From Puffinus mauretanicus (Eukaryota; Chordata; Aves; Procellariiformes; Procellariidae), in the NCBI GenBank assembly GCA_023333565.1, contig JAJKFH010000205.1:744001-808000 (forward strand): a stretch of 64,000 bases of DNA, given 5' to 3'. The translations under genes were made by a program, and so were the position numbers. Shown in pieces: positions 14,201 through 25,909 of the stretch (position 1 is its first letter; the number at the start of each line of letters is the position of its first letter). The notes beneath the pieces are model-generated. The model was not told the origin of the DNA. It worked only from the letters and a program-made list of their open reading frames with translations, and did not search any database.

Positions 14201-16210
14201 TTCAATATCTATAATCATCATCGTTCAGTCCCAAATCGTGAGCTGCTTTGGAATAATGACTGTTGTAACAATGAATGCCAAATCACGCTCTGCCCAAGGA
14301 GCCTAATATCTAACTGTAGGACAAGAGAGAGACAGAGACAAACAAACAAGAAATAAAAGAGATCTATGCGACAACTATGATAAGCAATAGTCTCAGCACA
14401 TCATGTTCCCTGGCATTGCCAGCTCCTTTTGTAGGCATCGTGGCAGAGGAAAACTTTATTCTCTTGGTCCAAAAATAACCTATATTTTGAATGGTTTTTT
14501 ATAAATTTGGTTTGATCAGTCACACGATCTCTGGAATGAGAATAAACATAGGCTATCTTAACATACAAATAACTCATTGGATATTTATCTTCTAGCTGTT
14601 TTCCCAAAACGGTTTTATAATCTACACACACACACATATTTAATTGTATGCTTTAAATGAACTGGCATTCATGCTGTGCCTTAGCCCCATTATGAAAACA
14701 CATTTTCCGGAGAGATGAGACATTTTTATAAAACACGATTTTTCTACTTGTTGTGGACATGATCTTGTAACTTTCTGGTTTGTGAGGTTACAAGGATAAG
14801 GTCTGTGCTGTACCTACTGTATTAGGAAGCAAAGATTTTACTTATATGAAAATAGGTTGAATTAAAGAAATCGACAAAGAACCATAAATGGCACCATCAA
14901 AAAATGATTTCTAAGAATATCATCCAGCTCAAACTAAACTTGGTGAAAATACTCCAAATAACATCAGCAGAGGCAAGTCCTAAGTATAGCACGGATGGTT
15001 TGTAAGATGGATGTGCTGGCATATTTTATTTACACGGCAGAACTGTAATTTTTGAATTCTTTGAGATGTTCATGCGCAAGGTCCGGTTAAAGTGAAGGCT
15101 CTGTCTCTATCTGAATTACTACTAGAACTCGGTGTGCCTTGGTCTATGTTCCCATACACAGGAAGGACTGATAGACTGGCCACAGAGGAAGGAGCAAGTT
15201 TAATCTATTCACCGCCTTTCTCTTCCAAGTAAAGAGTGGAATTACAGGGGAGGAAATGAGGCGAGCCTCAGCTCAGCTTGCTGGCAAGAGCATCTTAGGC
15301 TGTGTGGGGTAGGAGACGGGAAGGCAAAAAGGCCTCCTGAGGTTAAACGACCACCAGCAAATTACTGGCCTCCCTCAAACTGGAGGAAGCAGGGAGAGGC
15401 GTGATTCCAAGGGATACCGAAATTCCTGCTCCAATTAGCCAAAGGATGATGCAGTTTAGATGCTACCTACTGCACTGGGTGATACCTGTGGGCATAAACT
15501 AGTGCAGAGAAATGCAAAGTCATTTGAAATTTTAAAACTTAGGTCTGCAGACAGATATAGATCTGAAAACCTCCATCTGGTACTACAGTGTGTAGAGGCA
15601 TATTTTTAAAAAGGTCAGGACAGTGGCTCACAAACATAATGGAGCCTCTCTAGACCATCCCCATTATGAGACATTTTTGTTTAATTCTTCACAACCTGTA
15701 GCTCAGGACACTAAGCCATTTTCCTCTAGGTAACTTGTTCAAATCAGGCTCCGAGTAATGGTGAATTAAAGTGTTTACCATCTAACAACAAGAGTTTGGT
15801 GGCTGAAATAAGCTGCCTGTTGCATTGAATCAGTCCTCATTTAGGCAGATTTCAATAACTTAGGTAGCTGCCTGTGCTAAGAGACCTACCAGCACAGCGA
15901 CATAAGTGCAGTGCCAGCAGTGCTATACCACCAGCGTTGCCCAAAGCAAGCTAGAAAAGGATTGTCTGACTGCTGCTTCCCTAGGGACCTCCAGGGAAAT
16001 GAGATGTATCTCATGAGCTTCTCAATCAGCAGAAATTGGAATAAAAACAAATAAACCAGTTGGTGGTCTCAACTGTGTTTCTTGTGGGCAGTCACCCATG
16101 TTGCAAAAGCTTTCCTTGTGATGGGCATTAATTGCTCTCCCTTGCTAGAGGTCTGAGTCAAGAAGTCAGAATTGAAATTACAATAGAGAGTAAAGGTCAG
16201 GATGACAAAA

Positions 16211-16310
16211 GCATTTAGGTGCCTTGCCACAAATAAGGAGCCTGGACTTCCACTAGAACCAATGGGAATGTTGGTCCCTAGGTAGGAATCACAACCTGGA
16301 CTCACCTGAC
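16211..16310. repeat. Degraded ancient interspersed repeat
   Basis: GCATTTAGGTGCCTTG, AGGAGCCTGGACTTCCACTA and ACCAATGGGAATG occur in the spacing of the amniote motif 'cacttaggtgcct ... tagagcctggactcccattgaagtcaatggga'. A second reading on the other strand gives the TTAGGCACC form. It is old and non-coding. Confidence 0.45.
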
Positions 16311-18395
16311 CCACATTTAATCACTAGAGTGATAGTCAAAATGCTGCTGTTTCAGCTTCTACAAAGGAGGAAGAAAGGCACCTCCACAAGTAAGATCAGA
16401 GATTTTATGGGACACTCAGCTCCCCTGAAGATGCCCATCTCATGCATCAACCACAAAGAAACATCAGCATGACTCTCAATGCTAAAACCTCAGAAAACTG
16501 CCCAATCTAAGATGTCCTGAATCTTGGCCTGTGTATTTAAGCCACTCTGTGGACCAGCCCTGATTGTAGGATCTCTCTCATCCCATCCTAGTCACTAAAA
16601 TACAAGCATCTAGTTTAAGCTGGTCTTCCTCATGCTCCCTCTAGGGAAGCATCTCTCCATTGATCGAGATGGACCCTTCATTTAAATTTGAGGCTTTGAG
16701 CTTCTTTGAACTGAGTATGCTCTTTTCTCTCCTCTGCATGGTCTGTGCAGCATGAATGAGGCCCACAGCTGTTGCCAGGTCAGAGATGGAGATCTTGATT
16801 TTTGAATCAAGTATTAGTGAGTTATCATGGGTATCGGTAGGGAGCAGGCTGAAAGAGGTACACACCCTATCTGCCGCAAAATTTATGGAAAAATGTCTAA
16901 AGCAATGTGAAAAAGCAGTTCTGAAACCGCACATTTTCAAAGACACTAGATGGAAAAGATAGGCAGTAATTCTCAAACACAAATGTTAGTTCTCTAATCA
17001 GAAAGCAGGTCACTAACTGAGTGCTTCCCACGACCAATACATTTGTGGTTATGCAAACCTTATAGGCACAGTTTCTAATACAAAATAAGTATTTTCATTG
17101 CTAGGAAGTTCAGTGCAAATATGTGTCTTTTTCAGTAAAAAATATTATGTTTTTAATTGTATTCTAATCTTTTCATTAATTAACGTAAAGCTTTGTTTAT
17201 AGAATTGGGATTTTTAAAAAAACAATTGTAGAAAATACAACTTCTCCATGTTTAGATTTATACTCTGAGGCCCATGTCTATCTAAGAATAGATTTAGATA
17301 TTCATCTCATTACAGAGATACCCTCAGAACCTTAATTTTAAGCAGTTCCCGGTGACCAGAAACTTGCTCCCTCATGGGCACCTGGCAGAAGGTTCTCATG
17401 AAAGACGTTGTGAAGAGGTACGTACCTGGTGGGAAGAAAGTGGTATCTGGTGTGTGATGGATCAGCCCTTTCAGTTAGTCATCGCTGCAGCTTTTCCCAT
17501 CACAGGCATAATCCTAGGTCTTATTCTTTTGCGTGTTTCCTGCAGGAATAACATAAGTGGCAAATCTTCAGGCATGCTAACTTACAAATAGGCTATGTCA
17601 TGCAGAATATGTCAGAGGACATATTCTGGAGGCTACAAAGAAACAGAAAACAGAATCAAATGACACATGAACAGTCTGATTATACAAGTCAAAACTGGTA
17701 ATATGGGGTTTTATTGAAATCAAATTAATATTTCTAAGAAAGTATCTGGTTTTAGTGGGAATTATTTTTTACGTGATATTTCAACACTCAGAAATGCCAA
17801 ATGCTTAAAAAGTCACCATTTCAAAACAAATGGTGGTGTTTCAGTGGAAAATGTTGACTTTTTTTCACTTGAACATCACTGATTCTTTGGGAATATTTTA
17901 TTCTACAAAAGCTTTCGATGTCTTATCCAACTCTACCTACTACTCTCAAAAGCAGAGTAGAAGGGGAAGGGGAACATTCTTAGCAGAGCAAATGGGGTTT
18001 AGGATGACAGGAACAACTTGATGCTGAGTGGGAAAGGTGAGTTTGTGTAGTAACCGCTCTGAAAGGCAATGTCCAACCCCGTCTCCTTCTTAAATTCAGC
18101 TTGGAGCGAGTGTCAGATCCCAATGTAAACTTTCCCATCTGTGTTATTCTATTAACTGAAAGGGAAAGGGATTAGCATGTGTACTTGTCACATCTTTTGA
18201 CCTGTTGCATACTGAGACCGAAGGTAATGTTAAAGCAAACAGCATTCTTCTCCCTCTGCCAGGATAAGCAAGGCACGGGGGTGGCGTTTTGTTAAAAGAA
18301 AAGAAAGCCAGACCACGTAAAAAAAAAGTATGTACCCTGTGCAAAAATAAATCTTGGAAGCTGAAGATTTCCAAAGGGTATACCTTAAACAGGGC

Positions 18396-18411
18396 GAGAG
18401 AGAGAGAGAGA
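18396..18411. repeat. (GA)n microsatellite
   Basis: About eight GA units within a broader purine-rich plus strand (18280-18430). The reverse-strand open frames across this zone are low-complexity artefacts of it. Confidence 0.8.
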
Positions 18412-19378
18412 AAACATTTGAGAGGAAAGTTCCCCTCCCTGCCAAGCGCCAGATGGAGGGCCTTCCCACGGAAATAGCTGCAGAAGACAGATCGCTGACA
18501 GAAACCACTGCCAAGGGAAGGAGGTCCCACTCATTCTGCTGGTAAAAGCTTAGTGGACGAGAACATAATACTCTGATTAAAACACGTGCTCCAGAGAAGG
18601 GGGTTGGAGTGTGGCACAACGCTCTTTAATGCGATGGAACCCGTCATACCCGCGAAAGGACTGCACGTTTTGGAAGGTTGATGTGGCTTGGGGCTTCATT
18701 CCTTCTTTTTTTTTCTGCTCGCTGTAAGTTTATAGAGCACATGTGCACACACAGAGACATGCATAATGGCAACAATAGTCTGCTTTTCCTCTCCCTTCCC
18801 CTGCATTTTATTTCCACAAGGCCTTTACTGTGATTGGGACAAGATGAAGTGTTGGATGCTGACACTGATAGAGAATACATTTGGGTATAGAGGGTTTAAT
18901 GAAGCTAGGCACCAAAAATCTCTTTTTCAAACGTTTCAGTTAACTTGGCACTAAATTATTCATAGAAAAAGAAATTGAGGGCTTTCCACTCCTTCTGCTT
19001 TTTCCTAGATGTTTCCAGTTCTTTTGTAAAAATCCATAGGAGTGTATGCACTTTGTCAAAGAAGAAAACAAATTCAGCACCTCCCAGATGATCCAGTCAG
19101 TTCAGCAATAGGAAAAAAGGCAATTAACTATGTTGCTATCACAGAGAGGCAACTGAATGGGACAGGATGACCTGGGTACAGTGCGTTCAGGAAACAGGCT
19201 CTTCCAAGAAGGCTGAGCAGGTACGCCCTGATGTCCCCAACATTTGAATGAGAGCCATTGTATTACAGTTATGGCCAAGGCTTGAGCATCCGATGTCAAC
19301 AGAGTAGATAGTTAATACAAAATATTAACCACAACTAAAACCCAGTTCCACTTTTGGACCGTTTTCCCTCCTCACAGT

Positions 19379-19838
19379 GCAAGAAGGATATCAACAAGTT
19401 AGATCAAGTCCAGCAGTGGACTATCAAGATAGCCGAACACACGAGGAGAGGCTGAGGGAGGTGAATTTGTTCAGCCTGGAGAAGAGAAAGGTTGAAGGAG
19501 GGGATCTAATTGGTGTCTTCTACTAACTGGTAGATGGCTACAAAGAAGACAGAGTCCAAGTTTCTCAGATACACACAGTGAAAGGATGAGAGGCAACGAT
19601 CACAAATTGCAGCAAGACAAATTCCAACGTCATTAAAATTAAATCGAAAGGAAGACAGTTAAGTTCTGGAACAGGTTGCATAGAAAAATGGTAAAACACC
19701 TAAACTTGCAGATTTTTAAAGCTTGACAGAGCATGGCCCTGAGAAACCTTAGCTACCTTTGAAGTTGGCCCTCTTTTAAGCAGGGTCCAGATGATCTACA
19801 AATGCCAGTTCCAATCTTAACTAGTCCATGATTCTGAG
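19379..19838 (+). mobile_element. Old, decayed CR1 LINE 3' region
   Basis: This is a 5'-truncated 3' portion of a CR1 non-LTR retrotransposon in sense orientation. Recognisable landmarks occur in the expected order: a block near 19441 reading GAGGAGAGGCTGAGGGAGGT, then CAGCCTGGAGAAGAGAAAGG, then GGATGAGAGGCAACG near 19584, then GGAACAGGTTGCATAG near 19669, then a tail with AAGCAGGGTCCAGATGATCT near 19778 and a final ATGATTCTGA. The tail wording (leucine-rich 'CTGAGnAACCT...GCAGGG...AGATGATCT' style) differs from the copy at 55.6 kb, so it belongs to another CR1 subfamily. Many substitutions and small indels mark it as old. No open frame of the reverse transcriptase remains; only the terminal untranslated part and its close upstream are present. 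It is very likely inert. Confidence 0.85.
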
Positions 19839-22529
19839 AATACCAACTATATTTTTTGCAGTGATATAGACAATCACTTTCAGAAATCCCCATCTCCTAC
19901 CTCAACCCTGATGTCCTCTAAATGAAAACTTTTTCTTTTACTCCTACAAACCAGAAGACAGAATAAAGCATTGTTGAAAATACAGTCTGTACCACCTGCC
20001 ATTTGTGCCTTCATGGCAGGGCTTTTGATTCTCTGTGAGCATCATCATCATCACCATCTATGACAAACAGCCACAGCTCTCCCATTGCATAGGAAGAAGG
20101 CAGTGTTGTGCTATGAGCTACGCAAACACACGGCACCGTTTATGGGTGACCAGGACCAGTTCTGCACTGTCCCATGCTCTGTCATCTCAGGAAGTGAATA
20201 AATCTCACTCCCTTCCTCTCTGTCACTAAGCCAGGGCCACGGATGTGTTCTGTGGACAAAAAGCAGCTTTGTTAGCTTAGTTCACATGTCTTCAGAAAAC
20301 GGTGTAACAATATTGACAAAAGAAATTCCCTTAAAACGTGATGTATCTGTTCTCAGATACAGAGTCATAATGGTAGAGAGTCTGGAGAGAGGACAACTAA
20401 GGATGACGCACAACTTGCCCACAGTGACAATTAGCGGTATCAAAATGAATTTACCAGGGTGTGACAAAAAGGAATATAATGATTTCCCCGTGACCTCGAT
20501 CTTTTTGATGGGAAATATTTCCCCATACTTTGCAAAGTAATAGGGAAACCTGGGTTGAAGTTGTAGGGAAACCCAAGGGAGACAGAGCATGGAGTGCGGT
20601 GGGCAACACCGAGCTGCTTCTGTGTTGCGTGGCACCAAATGAGATCACAGAGACTGCTGGGATTCCTCAGCACTGATAACGGTGTTCCCAGAGCATGGAT
20701 TAACCCCTCTCAGAACAGACTATGGAACCAAAGTTCATGGCAGGCTGTTATAATAAATGCAACCATTTCAATGCAGTGATTGGGAATGTTTACAGGGTGT
20801 AATTCTTGGCTAAACAAAGAAGGCATTTTTGGGAGGCCATGTGGCATGGGTCATTGCTTTGCTGAAAGACAGAACGAGATAAGAGCCCTCAGACTTCACC
20901 AGACTTACTCTTTTCCCTTTACATGACTGGAAGGGTCCAGCTGACAGTACAAAGCAGTGTTATTGCGGATTCCCCCATACAACGCCATTGCCTCCTCATT
21001 TTCTTCTCAGCTCCTGAATCATCTTCACTGACTTTGTATCACAGCAGCACATAACCGCCCCATCCATGGGCCAAGGCTGCCATGTGTTGTGCCAGCACTG
21101 AATGAAACCCTGACACCAGGTCCGTGGTGCCTTAAAGGCTGTCATTCCAGCAGAGACAAATATATTGGTATTTGTATACGTTGATATCCAGATATCACCA
21201 GTTTGCTTGCCTTTTAGAGAGACTCTAAAATTACATTTCCCAAAGCGAATATCTAAGTTCATTGTACACACATCGACCGACAGAATATTTCCAAATACGA
21301 AGACTTGACAACATCCGTTCAGAAGTTCCTGGATTTATCCATCTCTGAGCTTAGATATTAGGAGGTCTTATTACCCGAAGACAGATCTGAAGCTGCCTGG
21401 GTTCTAGCTTTGATATCCACACAAACAAACTGTTCTTTTTAATCAAGTAATTAATACTTTTGTATACATGTGTGTAATAATGTACTTTTAAGTATGCATG
21501 CAAATAAATACAGAGACATACACACACGTATATGTAATGCGTACTACCAGATAAAGAGGAGAGGAAAAACCACACCAGGGCACTGGTTTACACCACAAAT
21601 TTGCAGTCTCCTGAAACGGACAGACAATATATGCTTTCTCCAGGATTATTCAGTCTGTGTACCAAGTCAGTGGCTTTTAAAAGACTCCTGGTTTGCTCAA
21701 CAGAACTTACTAGTACTGCTTGGCAGCTTTCCGCTCTAGTTCTGCACTGGCCAAATAATCTGCCTAATGCATTTTAAGTCTTGATTAGATTTTTCTTACA
21801 TTTTCTTTTTATTCTGTCTGAAGAGAATATTAGTTCAAGAACCAAGTATTTATAGCCCACTTGGTGGTGTTCTGACACCGAAATGCTAATATTCCCACTA
21901 CCAGGCACTGCCAAGGCTTAAGGATGCAAACATCTATACGTGTACACAAACAGGCACACACCCCCCATATCCTTGAATGATCTGTAATGACAAAAGAGAC
22001 AGACCTTATGGTTTGTCCTTATTTTAGCAGTAGCAAAGTGAAAGGAAAACATGGCCTGGGACATTTTAATACCTTTAACATTTCTATTTACTTGTTTCAT
22101 TAGTGATGCAGTTTTTCCAGTTAGGATCTTTTAATACTTTTTTTTAATTTTTGTTGTCTATTTAATGTAACTACAATATATGTCTTCAAATTCTATATTT
22201 GAATATGACTGATTTCCACCTTTTCTCACTAACAATTCTCATTAGCAGCTTTTATTTTATAGCTGATGGGGTCTGAAATCTGTATGGGATGGTGACTTTT
22301 CTGGTAAGAATATCTGCAATTTTTTCCACTGTAGAACAGGTAAACAAAAGGAGCACCAAAGCATTGCTCAAACTTTTTGAAAAGTTATAGACCTTTCTTT
22401 ACATGGAGAAATTTGGATCAAGTCTCTCTCTAATACAATAAATAATAGTGAATGGCACTTGTAGGATCTCATAGGTAAAAAACATAGGTTTTTTGAACCT
22501 AAGTTTCGAAGGACAGCAAACGGCAAATC

Positions 22530-22575
22530 ACCCACTGGCTTCAGTGGAGCTGGGGTTTTACACTGAGTTTTCTGG
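22530..22575. repeat. Degraded ancient interspersed repeat fragment
   Basis: CCACTGGCTTCAGTGGAGCT then GGGGTTTTACACTGAGTTTT follows the motif 'cccattgacttcaatggagctggggtttacactgaatttt'. Old and non-coding. Confidence 0.45.
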
Positions 22576-25364
22576 AGGGCAATATATCCTCTGATGAGCT
22601 AAGTGATAGCAGTATAGGTCTTGTTTGGACTTGATTTTCCCTAATTTCATTCATTACCTGCCAGCCATTGGGGTACCAATGTGAGACACTGTCCTGTCAG
22701 CTGATCACCATCCTCACTGCTATCAGTGCTGTTCACACAGCCGATATGAATTGTGGTTTATATTATGTAGCTTACCTCTACTTTAAATAAAGAGGAATCG
22801 CACCAGCATTAAATAATTTCAAATTTGTCTGTCTATGGTAAGTAGACATTGGTGTGAACAAATATATCAGGATCTGGTCCTCGCAAAACAAAAATAAGGT
22901 TCATTCAGCATCAGTTTGAGGCTTGAACCATGGTTCAGCAGAATCTGGATGCGGACCGATTACTATCACTTTGCTTATTCCTTCACGTTAATAAAGTCCC
23001 ACTACACTAACACAAAGTCCTCAGAGTAGTCTTTAAAAGGAAAAAAAAAATCAAGCTAAATCAACTCTCAAATTCCCATGTAAACTGGGTTTAAGAGTGG
23101 AAAATTTCTTTTACCTATTCTTTGGGTGGTACAAAAATCTAAAATTCCTATAGCTCTGCTTCCCTGGGCCAAGTCAAACAAGGATATTGTCCTTTTAATG
23201 TCTTAAAGGCTCTGTTTTCTTGTAATGCCAAATGCAATATTTTTTTGAAAACACTACACCAGAAGTTTCCCAGCTGAGAAAACAGGCTGGTGAAAAATGG
23301 TTTCAGAAAACGAAATAAACCATGCAAAAGCTGTTCAGGGTGTGTGTATGAAATGAACATCTGGATTTGGCTTGTTAAACTGCCTCCTTTTTTCTCTCTC
23401 CCCCCGCTTTTTCTTTTTCTCACAGCTGTTCGAAAGAGTCCTAAGGGCAAAGAGACAGGTCAACGGACTGGGTTACACCTTTTTTTCTTTTTCTTTTTTT
23501 CAAACCTCTTTGCACCTACGCAAGGAATCCAGGCCACATGTGTGTTTAATAAGTAGGCACAAACACAAGAGAGAAAAAAAAAAATCTCAATTCCTGTTGG
23601 TTCTTAGGAGAGACACTGAAGGAAAAATAAACTCCGGATTTCAAATTTTCTCTCTCAAAAAAAAGAAACCTTATGGTTCCAATAAAATATTTCTTTAAAA
23701 ACCCAATGGATTATTATTTTTTTAGAAAATCAGGGTCTTTGCAGAGTATATCTTTTTTTCTGTTCCTTTAGAGAGGAATAACAATGGGTTAATCCCTTAC
23801 CTGCTGGAGCAAGAGGAAATTATAAAATGCCGATGGCCTGGGTTCACCGAACTGAGTCTTCCTATACCACAAAATAGATGCATACATTTACATTGAATGG
23901 GTTCATTTTAATTTCAGGCTCCAACTTCCCCAGCTTGAGCACTCCAGAAATGAAACAGAGAACAAAAGGAACTGAGACATTATCTGGAGATGGTATTTTC
24001 TGAGAAACAAATGATTCGTCTTTTCCTACTGACACGACGTCCCCTGGCATTGCTAAAGCGATGGCCAACAGCAGAGCATCTTTCAGCTGCGACAGGCTTC
24101 AGCAACCTGCTCCCGGCAGAGCTGTAGGAAGCTGTCTCACATGGCTCTTCTAGACAAGGTGTGGCAAGGGCTGCCTTAGGTCTGACCCTAGTCTTGGATC
24201 GTGGGTCAAACGACCATACTACATATTTCAGCCAGCAATCAGGGCTGCTAAGATAGCCCTAGTCCACTGACAACTAGTTGCATGAAAATACTCTGTTCCC
24301 TTTGAAATACAGCCGTGTGGCCCTGTACCCTCATATACACAAGTGGAGACAACCAAGGAGCAAGGCCGCCAAACCTGCGCAGACACTGGCAGTTACTATA
24401 AGCAAAACCACCCTCTTTATTTAAAGCTCTATTTTCTGCCCGACTATTAGCTCCTTGTGCACATCTACGCTTGATGCACAGATTTTCAGCTTAGACGGAA
24501 GTATTGCACTTGTGGGTAGATCTATATAAATACACACCTGCTGCTGTGTAGAGGTTTTGCCCAAACAAGTGGAAGAGTATGTGACCCTTGTAGTAGCAAA
24601 CCTGAACCATGACTATTTACTCCATCTCCTGTTACTGTTGCTCCTCTGAATTCTGCTTGGGGTTGGTCGCAAAATTGCAGCCCAATAAGTAAAAAAATAA
24701 GTCCCCAGTTCCTTCAGTTTATTTGGGGAATCTGACTTTTGTTAGAAAATTGATTTGAAAATCAAATACTTGAGCAAAAGACCTTTGTAAAACACATGTC
24801 GTAGTACCAGAAAAGAAGCTGTATTGCTGAACATTAATACTATGACTCAGGCAACACAGTGATACTTTCTGGAAAAAGCCTTTGCACAGCAACCCTGCAT
24901 CGAAAAGCCAGCGTTTGTCAATAGATGCTGCATGTACAGACCAGATTAAACATACAGCGACAGTGTTGAGCTTTGGGAAGGTCTTTCCAGAGAGGAGAAG
25001 ACAGTGCTGTTTGTTGATGTGATGACCCTGGATTTGACCTACGTAAATACTACCGAAGAAAAAGTTAACAACAAACAAAGGGTGTATAGAAAAAAAATCC
25101 CACTCCAATCCCAGCACTTGCTTGCCTGTCCATCCTAGGTCTGTATGGGATCCATAACAAGAAGAGAAATCTAAATCTGGAATAGAAACTTGCCTTAAGT
25201 CGGTCTAGTGATGGTTTTAAGGAACAATGTTTGGTCAGCGAGGAACTAATTTGCCCATACTTTCCAAGCTCGTATCTGCTTCAATAGGACTGAAAGACAG
25301 AATTACCTCAAAATCCAGCTGAAGGCAAAGTGAATTCCCCTTTTTTTCTCTCCTCCCTCTCTTT

Positions 25365-25570
25365 TTATAAAAGACCATGAGAAGAGCACGGCAGTGAATA
25401 TTATTTATGGAGCACCTAATAAAAATGCTATGGGGAAATAATTACTGGAAACATCTGACTGTGTGACTGTAAATGCCTGGGCCCCAGTGCGCTGATTTAA
25501 TGGACCGCTGCTTTAGTCTGTTATGCCTTGTGCTACTGACTTCAAGCCCCCCTGCCCTCCTATTAAACCG
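25365..25570. promoter_or_regulatory. Candidate conserved non-coding block
   Basis: Repeat-free sequence with AATATTATTTATGGAGCACC (25399), CTAATAAAAATGC (25417), AAATAATTACTGG (25435) and TGATTTAATGG (25492). It has no stop-free frame above 60 codons. Its complexity and clustered homeodomain/MEF2-like AT cores suggest constraint, but this was not measured. Confidence 0.25.
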
Positions 25571-25884
25571 CTCGCATCGCTGTTAGATCAGGACTTTATT
25601 CTGCAAGGTTTGTGGCAACTTTCCAGAGAGGGATAATATCGGCAGGGGTGACTCTGTGTTCACAGGGAGGCCTGGAGCCAGCCCTGGGAGAGAAAAAGGG
25701 CTTTGTGAAGAAATCACAGTGAAAACCTGAAGGTTTTGTGGTTCTGGGGCTGAATAATGTTTCATAATCCAGACGCCAGGTGCTTTAAGTATTTCTGAAT
25801 GACATTGGTTGGATGTGAACTCTTCGTCTTTTTTTCTACCCATTTATCATTCTCAAACCACCAAACTGGTTTTTATTTTGGGGT

Positions 25885-25909
25885 GTTTTGTTTGTTTGTT
25901 TGTTTTTTT
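25885..25909. repeat. (TTTG)n microsatellite
   Basis: Four to five TTTG units followed by a T run, preceded by GGGGTG. A simple repeat. Confidence 0.8.

Larger units (their letters stand above)
8001..19378. other. Non-coding stretch, no gene recognised
   Basis: AT-leaning sequence with few long frames; 9300-13900 is almost free of open frames. It holds several fragments of an ancient repeat family with TTAGGCACC-like words (8.66, 9.94, 11.53, 15.84 and 16.22 kb), an imperfect hairpin-forming inverted repeat at 17603-17628 and a purine-rich zone at 18280-18430. No RNA gene was found. Confidence 0.7.
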
